DNA of 64,000 bases from positions 248,001 to 312,000 of the forward strand of contig NW_022985698.1 of the NCBI RefSeq assembly GCF_902459465.1, read 5' to 3'. Of this stretch, positions 1 through 11,970 are shown piece by piece (within the stretch, counting starts at the first letter, position 1; each line of letters opens with the position of its first letter). A program made the position numbers and the translations under genes. Below the pieces are notes generated by a model. The model made no database searches. It worked only from the letters and a program-made list of their open reading frames with translations, and was not told the DNA's origin. The DNA is from Asterias rubens (lineage: Eukaryota > Echinodermata > Asteroidea > Forcipulatida > Asteriidae).

Positions 1-478
1 ATAATACACCCAGACCGAATGGGGCCACAACACGCGCGTTATCCCCAGTCAATACCTACCATCGTGTTTTGTTAAACGTGCCCCGGGGCAAAAGGCTCCC
101 TTTTCCCCGTACCCCCTTGCCCCCATCACGCCCGCTACCAGTACGACTAATTCAACCGTTGTGATGTAACATGGCCAGGGTGGATTTCACAAAGAGTAAG
201 GACTAGTCTTATCTTGAGTTAGGACGAGTTACTCCTGACTACAATCCCGGCCAAAATGCTTGGGCCGTCCACTCCTAACCTTATATAAAACCATCCCCTC
301 TCCATTTTCCCATTGACAATGAACAATTTCTCCCCCACCCTACCCCCCCCCCCCCCGTCCCCGCTCAATGTTGACTGTTAAGTGCAGAACCGAAGACCGG
401 CAGTTGGAACCACCATTGAATTGAAAGGGGGCAGGGGGGCCCAACGAGACATTGCCGAGATTGTAACCGTACGTTTTT
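1..478. other. Unassigned sequence with short repeat traces
   Basis: No gene seen. It holds a C-run at about 341-356 and, at 180-260, a copy of the gatttcacaaa...gagttaggacgagtt element that also occurs at 1028 and 11277. Confidence 0.4.
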
Positions 479-479
479 G

Positions 480-870
480 ATATAGGTCTTAAATTAGGAC
501 ACCTTTGATAATCGCCAAAGACCAGTCTTCTTACTTTGTGTTCCTATCGATAAAAAATGCTTAGAATAATTAATATGTGAACATTTTTACTCAATTGGTC
601 AGCGAAGCTGCAAGAGGATAATGACAGAAATAAACACACTTTTCGCACAAAATGTGTGTGCTTTCAGATGCCTAAAAAGGTATATAATTCTTCAAGGCCT
701 GAAGTCTTTTAATATTTTAGTGGGAAATTACCTCTTTCTCAAAAACTACGTTCTTCAGAGGGAGCAGTTTTTACAATTGTTTTGTACAATCAACAGCTCC
801 CCATCGCTCGTTACAATAAGTGTTTATGCTGTAAACATTATTTTTAGTGTTCACCAATAGTTTTACGTAA
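480..870 (+). repeat. Diverged copy of the 385-bp MITE (subfamily with AAGGTACACGTTTGG-type ends)
   Basis: Shares ccaaagaccagtcttct, the tcaattggtc...gaagctgcaag block and the cagagggagca...caacagctccccat block with the copy at 40538-40912. The termini are degraded. The 79-codon reading frame in it is not a gene. Confidence 0.6.
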
Positions 871-1019
871 CCACTTCAACTTTTGATAGATAATTGTTGT
901 CATCTAAAAATAGCCATTTTTCTTTCTTTCGTTATTCCCAAAAGTTGATAAAACGAGGAAGATGGTGGTAGCAGTTTAATAGTATTTTTGTGTGTATTGT
1001 CTACCAAAAGTTGCTAAGT

Positions 1020-1200
1020 CAACGGCCGATTTCACGAAACGTTAGGATTAATCCTATCTCGAGTTAGGACGAGTTGCTCATCGTCCTATAACTTACAATG
1101 GGTTCAGTGCGTCTAGGTTACGGAACTTTACACGTCCGAAAGTCCTAAGGTTAAACCAAAGTTTTTTGTTAGGAAGGGTTTGGTGAATGAAATCGACGGC
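1020..1200 (+). repeat. Interspersed element 'GATTTCACRAAACGYTAGGATTAATC'-type, partial
   Basis: Similar to 11277-11385 plus 11778-11835 (where it is split by another MITE) and to parts of 180-260 and 18670-18730. It has short inverted pieces (aggattaatcct). No coding capacity. Confidence 0.45.
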
Positions 1201-1405
1201 TGCAAAAAAGGCATGAAAAGTCACCACATTCCCAAATCCCTTGTCTTCGATCGTGCGTGGATGGAGGGCACAATGACAGAACAAAATACCCGGACCGTGC
1301 CACCCCATGACGTTCCAAGACAAAGGCGCAGCCGGGGTGCTATCAGAGGGTTTCACCTGGTATGGGTTTTTGAAGATACACTCTCGCGTATAGGAAGCGG
1401 GCGCT

Positions 1406-1787
1406 TAAAGGCACTGGAAACTATTGGTAATTGTCAAAGACCAGTCTTCTCACTTGGTGTATCTCAACATATGCACACAATTTCAAACCTGTGAAAATTT
1501 GAGCCCAATTGATTGTGGAAGTTGCGAGATAATAATAAAAGAAAAAACAACCTTATCTCACGAAGTTGTGTGTTTTCAGATGCAAGTTGATTTCGAGACC
1601 TCATCTAATTCTGAGGTCTCGAAATCAAATTCGTGGGAAATTACTTCTTTCTCGAAAACTACGGTTTTTCAGAGGGAGCCGTTTCTCAAATTGTTTTATA
1701 CTATCATCCTCCCCATTACTTGTTACCAATTAAGGTTTTATGTAAATAAATACTTTGAGTATTTACCAACAGTGTCCACTGCCTTTA
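1406..1787 (+). repeat. 385-bp MITE copy (GGCAGTGGACACTATTGG family)
   Basis: Begins ttaaaggcactgg and ends agtgtccactgccttta, a terminal inverted repeat. In the middle a second inverted repeat (tcgagacctca/tgaggtctcgaaatc) forms a hairpin. Non-coding; the 174-codon frame across it is chance. Confidence 0.85.
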
Positions 1788-2135
1788 TTAGGCACTGGAC
1801 ACTATTGGTATACTCATCAAATATTTCTAAGCATAACAACTTATGTGCACCAAGCAATGGAGAGCTTTCGACAGTTCAAAACATTGTGGGAAACGGCTCC
1901 CTCTTAAGTAACGTAGTTTTTGAGAAAGGTAATTTCTCACTCGAATAATAAAAGACTTCAGCCAAAGCCTTTTGTTAGGCAGATGAAATCATACAAACTT
2001 GTGGAACAAGGATGTTTTTCTGTCATCTTGGAACTTTGATGAACAATTAAGCCAAAATTTTCACAGATTTGGTGTTTTGTGCTTTTTGTTAGTAAGGATA
2101 TACCAAATGAGAATACTGGTCTTTTAGGCTTCGAG
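1788..2135 (-). repeat. Second MITE copy of the same family, reverse orientation, degraded
   Basis: Starts ttaggcactggacactattgg directly after the previous copy and contains the reverse-orientation blocks acggctccctctta and aattttcacagattt. The far end is lost near aatactggtcttt (about 2126). Confidence 0.6.
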
Positions 2136-3005
2136 AAAGACTTCGCTGGACGCCATTAACCTTTTTTTTCTCTCGCGAAAACGCTTTAATTTAAGCCTTT
2201 TCTCGACGCATCCGACAGTGTTGAAACGAAAAACGTGTAAATATTGTTAAATATTATAGCAATATATTTAGTTTTCTTAATTCCATGTACATCTACTTGC
2301 TGGGTTTAGATTATTTTCTTCTGAGCATTTGAATTGCTTTAAATTCTACTACCGCGGAGTAGATTTTTGCCGGAATTCGTGAGACTGCTCTAATGTTGAT
2401 GCTGCTAAAGCTATAGTGTTTACTCGGTAATATTATACTTACCTCCATTTTAAAATAAACATGGGTTAAAAAACAAAAACAAAAAAATTTAATGGAAATC
2501 TGTCCTACCCAAAACCTCTGAAACGAAAATCTTACCTTTTGTGTTTAAAGCAATGCGGCTAAGTCAGTGAGTATAGGCACAAGCCAGGCGGGCAACCGGC
2601 ATCAAAAAATGCAGAGAGCTTTTTGGGCCTGGACAAACTTAGAGTTTTTGATTTCAGCCGAAATGATATCACCTCTGTTGTGTCCTGCCCCGCTCTGATC
2701 ATTAGTCTTAAGCCGACAGTGCGAATCAGATAAATATCAATTTGAATATGCAAATGTCCTTTTTTTTTTAGTTGAGGTGGGCAGGGACATCATTAGATCT
2801 TCCTTTGGATAAGATGTACGGTGAGGACACGTGACTGTTACGTAACATTGATAGATCATGGAGTCCTGTGGGTGCTTATTGATTGCCTTGTGGGACCCCC
2901 AAGTTAATTCGGTCGCACACAAAAAAACGCTGGTCGTCTCTTGGAAAACAAAAAACAAATCCACTTTAGTTGTTTCTGGGCCTTGAAATGTCTTCTCTTT
3001 TTATT
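2136..3005. other. No gene recognised
   Basis: AT-rich sequence with a T-run at 2759-2769. Two reading frames of 64 and 75 codons on the - strand have no recognisable features. Confidence 0.4.
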
Positions 3006-3008
3006 ACC

Positions 3009-3253
3009 AGGGCCCAATTTCATAGAGCTGCTAAGCAAAAAAATTTGCTTAGCATGAAATTTTTGCCTTCATAAAAACAGGTTTTCCAACCAAATTTCCA
3101 TGTGGTTTTCAAGATAAGCCAACAACACCTGAATACCAGTAACGGGCAATATCCATCAAATGAATATTTTATTGGTAATCCTGTTTTTATCAAGGAAGAA
3201 ATTTCATGCTAAGCAAATTTTAGTGCTTAGCAGCTCTATGAAATTGGGCCCAG
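3009..3253. repeat. Foldback MITE with GGGCCCAATTTCATAGAGCTGCT ends
   Basis: The left end gggcccaatttcatagagct pairs with the right end agctctatgaaattgggccc; next to these, gcttagcatgaaattt pairs with aaatttcatgctaagc. About 245 bp, non-coding. Relatives occur at 9084, 12190, 35635, 36305, 37686, 42000, 45100/46050 and 60420. Confidence 0.85.
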
Positions 3254-3746
3254 GTCATAGACTGTTTTGTTTTTCAATCTCTTCTTGTCCTAACCATTCC
3301 TCAAAAACTGTGGCATTTATGCAATTCTATAGAGAAGTTTTCCACTCTGTTTGAAATAATAATAATTTATGTGAACATTGTATTTTCGTTTGAGCGTTTT
3401 ATGTGATATCTTTGCTGTGTAGATTTGTTCTTTGAAAACTTGTCTTGTCACTTATACCGACTATTCATTTTGTTAACGACTCTACGTTAAGTGGTTACAG
3501 CATACGTCAGTAAATAACAGATACAATGTCTAATTGAGTTCAAGTAAAGACGGGCAAATGGCGATTTTACTGCGAAAATAAGAAATGAGAGAGGTCTCAA
3601 GCGTGCTTGCTGATTATTAATGCCAAGAAGAGGGCTATTTGAACCAATATTAGAGCCTCTCATATCATTATTGTAAACAAGACTTTGTAACTTTGCTAAT
3701 CCCTTTTTTTGCTCATAATGCTTTGTTCGTATTAAAGTTTATAGCC

Positions 3747-4097
3747 TTATTTGGCACCGGACACCTTTGGTTACCAGTCTTCCCACTTGGTGTATCTCAA
3801 CATTATGCACAAAATAACAAACCTGTGAAAATTTGAACTCAATTGGTCGTTGAAGTTGCTAAAGAAAAAACACTATTGTTACACGAAGTTGTGTGCTTTC
3901 ACGTGTGAGATCTCAAAATCAATTCAAATAATTATTTTACTGAGAAATTACTTCTTTTCTCAAAAACTACGTTACACAGAGGGATCCGTTTCTCACAATG
4001 TTTTACACTATCAACTTCTCCCCATTGCTCATTAACAAGTAAGTTGTTATGCTAACAATTATTTTGAGTACTAACCAATAGTGTCCAGTGCCTTTAA
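3747..4097 (+). repeat. 385-bp MITE copy, slightly shortened
   Basis: Carries ttggcaccggacacctttgg at the left and ccaatagtgtccagtgccttt at the right, with the family's internal blocks. The central hairpin is partly lost. Confidence 0.75.
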
Positions 4098-4482
4098 AGG
4101 AACACGTTGCCTTGGATCGGTCGAGTTGGTCTTTGAATAGCGTTTGTAAGCGTTTGTTATAAAATGCATGGGTAGAAAGGTGTTTTAAAAGTAGAATACA
4201 ATGATCCACACAAACATGCCTCGAAAATGCACGGTTTTCCTTTTACCTCGTCGGCTAACACGGTCGGCCATTTATGGGAGTCAAATTTTTGACTCCCATA
4301 AATGGCCGACCGTGTTAGTTCGCAGAGTAAAGGGAAAACCACGCAATTTCAAGGCAAAATAATTGTGTGGATCATTGAATTCTACTTTTAAAAGATCTTT
4401 CTATCCATATGTATTTTAAAACTAACGGTTACAAACGCCTTTTATAGACCAACTCGTCCGATCCAAGGCAACGTGTTCCTAA
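4093..4482. repeat. 385-bp foldback element, copy 1 (ends AGGAACACGTTGCCTTGGAT)
   Basis: Near-palindromic over its whole length: aggaacacgttgccttggat at the left, atccaaggcaacgtgttcct at the right, and in the centre tgggagtcaaa/tttgactccca with acacggtcggcca arms. It can fold into one long hairpin. Its left end abuts the MITE ending at 4097. Confidence 0.9.
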
Positions 4483-4744
4483 GTAAAGCCGGGCAAATTG
4501 TCGACACTGCAGATATGGCCATAATAATAAGAAAGCATATGGTTTGAACCCGAAGCGTGCATGCTTGTTGATTAGGCCCTACGCCAAACGTAGGCCTTTT
4601 GTAAGTATTTTCAGAGGCTCTTAGATAATAATGACAAACAGTGTCACTTTGCTGATTCTCTTTGGATGTTTATGATCAGTTATTTTGGCATCAAGAAATA
4701 TCAAAATTGTCTCACAAGATTTTAAGGTTTTGCGTTTATTTTAA

Positions 4745-5114
4745 TGAATCGTGAGTTGGTCTTTGAAAAGCGTTCTGTAACCGGTTGTTATAAAATGCAT
4801 ATGGGTAGAAAGATGTTTTAAAAGTAGAATACAATGATCTACACAAATATGCCTCGAAATTGCGTGTTTTTCTTTTTACCTCGTCGACTAACACGGTCGG
4901 CTATTTATGGGAGTCAAATTTGACTCCCATAAATGGCCGACCGTGTTAGTTCGCGACGTAAAAGGAAAACCGTGCAATTTTGAGTGATACTTGTGTGGAT
5001 CATTATATTCTACTTTTAAAACATCTTTCTAACCATATGCATTTCATAACAAACGGTTTCAAACGCTTTTTGTATACCAACTCGTCCGATCCAAGGCAAC
5101 GTGTGTTCCTTTAA
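4745..5114. repeat. 385-bp foldback element, copy 2 (left tip missing)
   Basis: Same family as 4093-4482 and only about 260 bp from it; begins within gtgagttggtctttg and ends atccaaggcaacgtg...gttcct. The third copy is at 35069-35459. Confidence 0.85.
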
Positions 5115-5315
5115 AATTTGCTTTTAATTTCCATTACCTTTAAAAGTACACAAACGTATACCTTCCCTTTTAGATTTTCCAATGGAAGTGCCCTTTGCAT
5201 ATGTCTTGTTGTTGCAATGATGAAATGGCACATCAACCGTTCAGTTTTATCACCTCATTAAAATGACCTAATGCCAAGGGACTGTCATTAACGAGAATAA
5301 CAGACAATAAAAATC

Positions 5316-5540
5316 CTCAATACAAACATCTATATACCAGCAAAGTAAAATTACTAGTTTTCAGTGTTTTTAATGAATATAATTGACCATTAAGATTCTC
5401 AATACAAACAAACTGCAGTAGGCTACCAGCAAAGTAAAACTGTTTTTCAGTGTTTTTAAAGAATATAACTAACCACCATCCTCAATACAAACAAGCTACC
5501 TGCAAAGTTAACCACTGCTTTTCCGTGTTTCCACGAATAT
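5316..5540. repeat. Degenerate 82-bp tandem repeat, three units
   Basis: Units starting ctcaatacaaac at 5316, 5398 and 5481 (spacings 82 and 83), each with agcaaagtaaa or a similar block and a ttttcagtgttttt block. A fourth unit (ctcaatacaaaatagcaaag) resumes at about 5778 after the LINE tail. Confidence 0.7.
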
Positions 5541-5544
5541 CTGA

Positions 5545-5775
5545 CAATCCCTCGCACACCCAAAAGGGCAGGGGACTGGTCCTTTTCAGTCGCTGGTCCC
5601 CGGTGCTGGAACGCCCTAACAAGTCATATTCGGAACACCAACACACTCCAGACATTCAAGAGTAAATTAAAAACACATCCATTCTCATAATCGTCTTTTC
5701 CGCAGCACTCTTCCAGCACATTGAATTTTGTAAAATGCGCTTTATAACTCTCGTTTATTATTATTATTATTAAAC
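5545..5775 (+). mobile_element. CR1/L2-like LINE 3' end
   Basis: A frame reads FSVAGPRCWNALTSHIR followed by a TFKSKLKTH-like end and a stop, the typical C-terminus of CR1/L2-like reverse transcriptases. It is followed by gcgctttataa and a (TTA)n tail (5756-5774). Only the last about 230 bp are present, as expected of 5'-truncated retroposition. Confidence 0.65.
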
Positions 5776-5819
5776 ATCCTCAATACAAAATAGCAAAGTT
5801 ACATTGCTTTCCAGTCTCC

Positions 5820-6980
5820 TATTTATTGGAAATTATTTCTCGATGAACCAGAAGAAGACGCAGCAGCTTTGCAGGTAGGCCTGTGACGTAATAGTGACGC
5901 GACACCCAGCGTTAAGTCCCACAAAGACGAGAAGATTTGTTCACTAAATGCACTGCCGTTTAAAGCAACGTAGGCCTAAAACTGTCTCATTATATGCAGA
6001 CAGTAGATTTGTTGGGCATTGCGGCATTGTTTTCCTTTTTTATTTCGGAGGATAATTGTTTATTGACAACATTTCACAAAATCATTCATCAAATCGTTAA
6101 AACATGAGAAAAGTGAAAGCAAGACACGGCGTTTTTTTAAAAAGAAGCATTGCATTCTCACACATCATTTGATTGAGTGAAAAAAGGTCAAATAATTCCA
6201 ATCATCTAGTTGTCAAGAAACATAAAGGGGTGGTACATCATCATGGTTGGTTATTGGAAGAGTAGGGCTGCGTAACTTCGAGAATGAAGCTGACGCGCAG
6301 AGTTTCTTTGCAAAATCGTGGTCAGAATAGGCGCTCTCGGACCCTTTGAGAATTCACGAGAAAATCCGAGTGTTCATTAGCGCGTCAGTAAAACGCTCCG
6401 CTTGGTGGGAAATATTTGAACGACAACACTTAAAATGAAGGAGGATTATCTTGAGATGTTTTTCTAAATGAAGGGTTGTCAAATTTGTTTAACCGTATGC
6501 ACATTTTAAAGAAAACCCTTCGCAAAATGTGACATGAATATAACTCCTTTTTGATGAACCCTTCACGTTTGCCGTGACCCTGACTGTTTCCCGTAACATC
6601 ATAAAACATAAACAAGTGATTTGCATAAAGAAACAAACAACCTTTCCACACTTGTTCAAATCTACTTCGATAACATAACAAAAATAGACATTTTCTGAGA
6701 CTTAAATTTTAGCACAAAAACGTAAAAGTATTTATCAAAAAACCTCTGGAAATATTTTTTTTAAATTAATAAACAATTAGCCTGATCGAAAATGTAAACC
6801 TTTATGATTCACAAAACTAATTCGTATATTTTACCAAACTATGAGGTTTGATATTATAGTTTTTAAAAAGGACACCCACAGCTCATTATGTATTCAAAAC
6901 ACGTTTTGATGCGCGCGTACCATGAATATTTGCAAACAGAAGCACTTTTGAGAAGTTGCGCACAGACTGACGGCCTATAT
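5820..6980. other. No gene recognised
   Basis: Mostly AT-rich. A fragment related to the 74-bp minisatellite occurs at about 6215-6262 (ggtacatcatcatggttggt). The short frames here look non-coding. Confidence 0.4.
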
Positions 6981-6984
6981 TCAT

Positions 6985-7335
6985 TTCAATCCTCTAGTTT
7001 TCAAGAAACATATCATAAGGGATGGTACACCATAGGTTAATGGAAGAGTACATTCATTCCAACCCTCTAGTTACAAGAAACATATCTTAAAGGGATGGTA
7101 CACCATTGGTTAATGGAAGAGTACATTCATTCCAATCCTCTAGTTTTCAAGAAATATATCTTAAAGGGATGGTACACCATTGGTTAATGGAAGAGTACAT
7201 TCATTCCAATCCTCTAGTTTTCAAGAAATATATCTTAAAGGGATGGTACACCATTGGTTAATGGAAGAGTACTCATTCCAACCCTCTAGTTTTCAAGAAA
7301 CAAGGGATGGTATACCATTGGTTATTAACTTCTTG
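6985..7335 (+). repeat. 74-bp minisatellite, locus 1
   Basis: About five units of gggatggtacaccattggtt / aatggaagagtacattcatt / ccaatcctctagttttcaag. The same unit recurs at 38210-38810 and, in reverse, at 37125-37265. Confidence 0.85.
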
Positions 7336-7339
7336 GAAG

Positions 7340-9080
7340 AGTCAAATCCTAGTTTCAAGAAGCATAGGCCCCAAATGAAAGAAATCTGTTTAGTTATCGA
7401 AAATTGAGTGATTAGTTTTCAAGAGGCTGACACAATAGTGGTTTTATAGTATTTTAGAATATTTAGCAATAAGTATGGGTTGCTACGGGTAGTTTTCAGA
7501 TCACTGCTCCCTAGAAGAAGTTTGCTGTTCCCATAAAACGCCACCAAGCGACCTCAATCAGGTCAAGTGAGGGCGCACTCTATAATAATTTTACTGAACC
7601 ACACTGTGAAACAATAAAAATAAATAAAAATATACAATAATGTTAGCTAAGAACCACCAGAATTACTCTTTCTAGCTGTGTTTTTTCCTAGGAAGTAATA
7701 TAAGGTAAGAGCTGTAACGGTTAATTATTAAAAATACGTCTGTAAAATAGTGCAATTTTTTGAACTACTGCCTACAGTACAAAATGAAAAGTTGAGTGAT
7801 TTGTTCATATTGTATGTTATTAATATGTACGGGACGGCTAGCTATGCTATGTAGTATCGTAGCGTCACACATTATCGACCCTCATATGTTTTCGGTCCCC
7901 AACTTTGATTCCCATTTACCGCTAGATTGTGCAAGCTGCACCGGTGACAGAAGCTATGCAGTTTACTCACGGTCTGTATTTTCATCAGCCTTAATCATGC
8001 TGAGAAAAAAGTTTCCTGTCGTTGGTTATGCTAAAAAAATCAAACATTAAAATGATTGATTTTTGGTACTAATCACTAGTGCATTATTAATATTATGCCA
8101 ACATTCAAATGAGCCAAAGAAACATCATCCAACCTCAAAAGTTCAAAACAAAATTACTATCTGCAAGATTGAGTTTCATTCTGTTTTAGTCACTATGGAT
8201 CAGTCACGTGAGGTGGTTACTATTTGGGATTCTATGGTGTGCCAATATGAGGAAAAAATTAAAATATTTTAAGTGAAAATTACAAAACAAATTTTGTTTG
8301 ATTAACTGCATACTGTAATAAATTCTGATAAGCGTAATAAATATTAAGTCTATATTAAAGAGAATATATCATAGATTGGTTTCTTATCTCCTGAAACCAA
8401 ACATTACTGGTCTGAAATGGGGGAAAACGGATTTGTATGAAGTGTGTGTGTTTCAAGGGGAGTGGGGTGTTTTACTTTCATGCCTCATGATATCTCTGGA
8501 TTCTATAGTAGCCATAATGCCTTAGGACATAAATGTCATTAAATTTGTTAAGTAGTAATTGAATAATGTTTTTGATTTACTTTGCACGCCATACTAGCTT
8601 CTGAATATTCAATAAAATACCAACCAATGAAAGGTGTGAAAACATATGACGTTGCTCCAATGTCGTGCATGCATAAGCACTGTTAATGGCGGACTGTCTC
8701 TCGCAGCGTAAAACCAAAAATTTATAAATATATTGTTAAAAATTGGATAGATGATTTGAAAAAAAAACTTTCAGTTTTTGATTGTGAACAATTTTTCTGT
8801 TATCCTACTGAAAACACATGACACCAGGATAATAACGCTAGCTTTAGAAAACTGTACTGTTTGATTAACAGATACAACAAACAAATCAAACAGTTGCAGT
8901 TTTCCTTTGAGTTCAATTCAAGGTGCAGGGTAATCCCCTACATGCTGCAACATTGATTGCACAGTGTTGAATGGGGAATCCCCCTTGAGAAATAGCACAC
9001 TCATCCCCGAATGTAATCTTCGGTTAGACCTCTATGGCTTTTGTCTCATCAGGAAGTACATGTGGGATGGAGGTTGTAAC
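7340..9080. other. No gene recognised
   Basis: AT-rich intergenic DNA. Reading frames of 84 and 69 codons (7796-8272) have no recognisable domain. No repeat ends were identified. Confidence 0.4.
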
Positions 9081-9083
9081 AAG

Positions 9084-9320
9084 GGCCCAATTTCATAAAG
9101 CCTGTATTAAGCACAAGTCCTGCTTAGCACAGAATAGTATCACTAAGCAGAAATAGGTTATCACCCAAAACTGCAACACGTACAGTATAATAGGATAAAG
9201 TTTGCATTGTTGTGGCTGGTGCCCCACTCAATTTTCGCCGAGCATTTCAGAAATTTGTCAAGCATTTAAGAAATTTGTCGAGCAGTACTTTGCTGTACAA
9301 ACAGCTTTGTAAATTGGGCC
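9084..9320. repeat. GGGCCCAATTTCATA foldback MITE copy
   Basis: Left end gggcccaatttcataaagcc, right end aaattgggcccag. A partial second copy follows directly (9325-9430, with gcttagcacaaaagttttgc). Confidence 0.7.
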
Positions 9321-9458
9321 CAGAGCCAATTAGAGCTGAGCCCCTAAGCACAAAGTTTGCTTAGCACAAAAGTTTTGCCTTGATCATGTTGATAAAAACA
9401 GGATTATCAACCAAATTTATACTAACCCTGGTGACATCAATGAACGTATCCTTAAAAG

Positions 9459-9840
9459 TTAACGGCAGTGGACACTATTGGTAATTACTCAAAATAATTA
9501 TTTAGCATAAAACCTATTTAGCATAAATGGGGAGAGGTTGATGGTATAAAACATTGTAAGATACGGCTCCCTCTGAATTAACGTAGTTTGTGAGAAAAAA
9601 AGTAATTTTCCACTAATTTGTTTTTGAGACCTCAGAATTAGATTTGAGGTCTCGAAACCAAGCAACTGAAAGCACACAACTTCGTGGGACAAGTGTGTTT
9701 TTTCTTTCATTATTATCTCAAAACTTTGACAACCAATTGAGCTCAAATTTTCACAGGTTTGTTATTTTATGGTATGTAGAGATAAACCAAGTGAGAAGAC
9801 TAATTTGACAATAATACCAAAGGTGTCCGGTGCCTATAAA
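9459..9840 (-). repeat. 385-bp MITE copy
   Basis: From ttaacggcagtggacactat to aaggtgtccggtgcctataaa, with the central gagacctcagaatt/ttgaggtctcga hairpin. Lies upstream of RNGTT. Confidence 0.85.
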
Positions 9841-10020
9841 GGAACATTACATAATTACTCGTTTAAAAAATACTCGTCTAAGATCTATACATAAAACTTA
9901 CACGGCTTAAAATGTCTAATGATGATGATTGTAGAAAACATCCCTTGAAATATTCATATCTGAAATGTTCCTTTGTTTTCATGTGAATCTTGTATATTAT
10001 TTTGTAATTTGATTTGATTA

Positions 10021-10065
10021 TTTTGTCTGCAGTTATCAAGCCTTGGATGAGGTGAAGCATCAGCC
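10021..10065 (+). promoter_or_regulatory. Probable 3' splice site and 5' UTR ahead of the RNGTT start codon
   Basis: A T-rich stretch ends in ttttgtctgcag (10021-10032), a good splice acceptor, 33 bases before the RNGTT ATG. This suggests that an upstream non-coding exon exists, but I could not place it. No TATA box or promoter was recognised between 8400 and 10020. Confidence 0.4.
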
Positions 10066-11897
10066 ATGGCGGTCCCAGACAGATGGTTAAACTGTCCTCG
10101 TAAAGGTCAACTGATTGCAGGTATGTAATAATAAAGCAGGTCACCTAACCATCGTTCCTTTGTCCTGATGTCAAGCCACAGGTCCAGCGTGTTGTGCAAT
10201 GCATGTAAAAGAACCTAGAACTTTCCATCTACTAAACCCAGATCTAATCGTAAATTATTAATAAATCGAGTGGACATTGTGTTTTTTGTCCTACAAAAAG
10301 TACCTAGACCCTTTAATAACTGATTTGGGTTTGAATGAATTATACCTAGGAATTTATACATTATGTTTGAGAGCGCCCTCACGCGGTCAAAAATACGGCG
10401 CATTGCCGATTGTTATTAATGTTATGATAACTTACTCTCTTCCAGGGAAGTTTCTACCTTTCAAGACACCTCTCGGCCCAAACTACAATCGTCAGATTCC
10501 TGAGGAGAATCGATTTGATCTTCAGATGTTATTTTCTTATCTGGACGGCCACAAGACCAAGATGGGGCTGATGGTGGATCTAACAAATACAAACCGCTTT
10601 TATGATAAGCAGATTGTGGAAACGAAGGGAGCTAAGCATTTTAAACTACAGTGCCGTGGGTAAGTAGAATTTATAATGTATGGAGTCTTGTTTAAAGCCC
10701 TTGGACACTTTTGGTAAACAGAATTGTCCAAAGGCCCACACTTCGTGTGTCACAACTTTATACATAAATTAACAAACTGTGAAAATTTAGGCTCAATCGG
10801 TCATCGGAGTTGGGAGAAAAAAACAAGATAACCCACCCTTGTTTCCGCCTGTTTCACCGTGTCATGACATGTGTTTGAAATAAATCCGTAATTCTCGATA
10901 TCAAGAATTGATAATTGTGTTAATATAGAAAAGTTTGCGGTAACACCATGTAATAACAATCTCTCAATGAGTTGGGGTGGTTCTGAAAAGAACCGTTGGA
11001 TTAGTTAATCCAACGGTTCTTTTCAGAACCACCCCAACTCATTGAGAGATAGTCATTACATGGTGTTACCGCAAACTTTTCTATATCTTACTTCCACCAT
11101 GCAAAGTTTCAAATCCTACTTAATTGTGTTAATGTTTTCTCAAAAAGTAAAGCATTTCATGGAATAATATTTTAAGAGAAGTCTTTCACCATTACCTTCT
11201 GTAAACCCTGTAACTTATATGTAAATCTGTGAACTTTTTTCTTTTTTTCTGTTCCGAAAGTGTATAATGGCTTTAAGGCCGATTTCACAAAACGCTAGGA
11301 TTAATACTATCCTGAGTTAGGGCGAGTATTACTCATCCTAACTTAAGATTGGTTCAATGCGTCCTGACATCTATGGATATGCAACTTAAAGGCAGTGGAT
11401 ACTATTGGTATTTGTCAAAGACTAGCCTTCACAGTTGGTGTATCTCAATCTCAACATATGTATAAAATTACAAACCTGTGAAAATTTTAGCTCAATCAGT
11501 CATCGAAGTTGCGAGATAATAATGAAAGAAAAATAACCCTTGTCACACAAAGTTGTGTGCGTTTAGATGGTTGATTTCGAGACCTCAAGTTCTTAATCTG
11601 AGGTCTCAAAATCAAATTTGTGGAAAATTACTTCTTTCTCGAAAACTATGGCACTTCAGAAGGAGCCTTTTCTCACAATTTGTTATACCATCAACCTCTC
11701 CCCATTACTCGTCACCAAGAAAGGTTTTATGACGATAATTATTTTGAGTAATTACCAATAGTGTCCACTGCCTTTAACCCGTTTTAAGTCTTGAGATTAA
11801 TCCTAAGTTAGGAAGAGTTTGTTAAAATCAACGGCTGAACATGTCTAATAATAAGGCAATTATTGTTATTATTATTAGTAGTATTATTAAAGACTTC

Positions 11898-11970
<73 letters not shown>

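Larger units (their letters stand above)
9860..10317. repeat. Possible split copy of a foldback MITE around RNGTT coding exon 1
   Basis: Left part (about 9885-9965: taaaacttacacggctt...gattgtagaaaacatccctt) and right part (about 10270-10317: gtggacattgtgtttt...cctacaaaaagtacct...ccctttaa) match the two ends of the family at 35900-36256 and 54112-54748. The piece between them includes the RNGTT start exon. Confidence 0.45.

Noticed and set aside
1424..1948. 174-codon open frame
   Set aside because: Crosses two MITE copies; the same interior gives different short frames in every other copy.
10277..10663. 128-codon frame beginning upstream of RNGTT exon 2
   Set aside because: Only the part from 10446 is real exon; the upstream part is intron and MITE, and the true start is at 10066.
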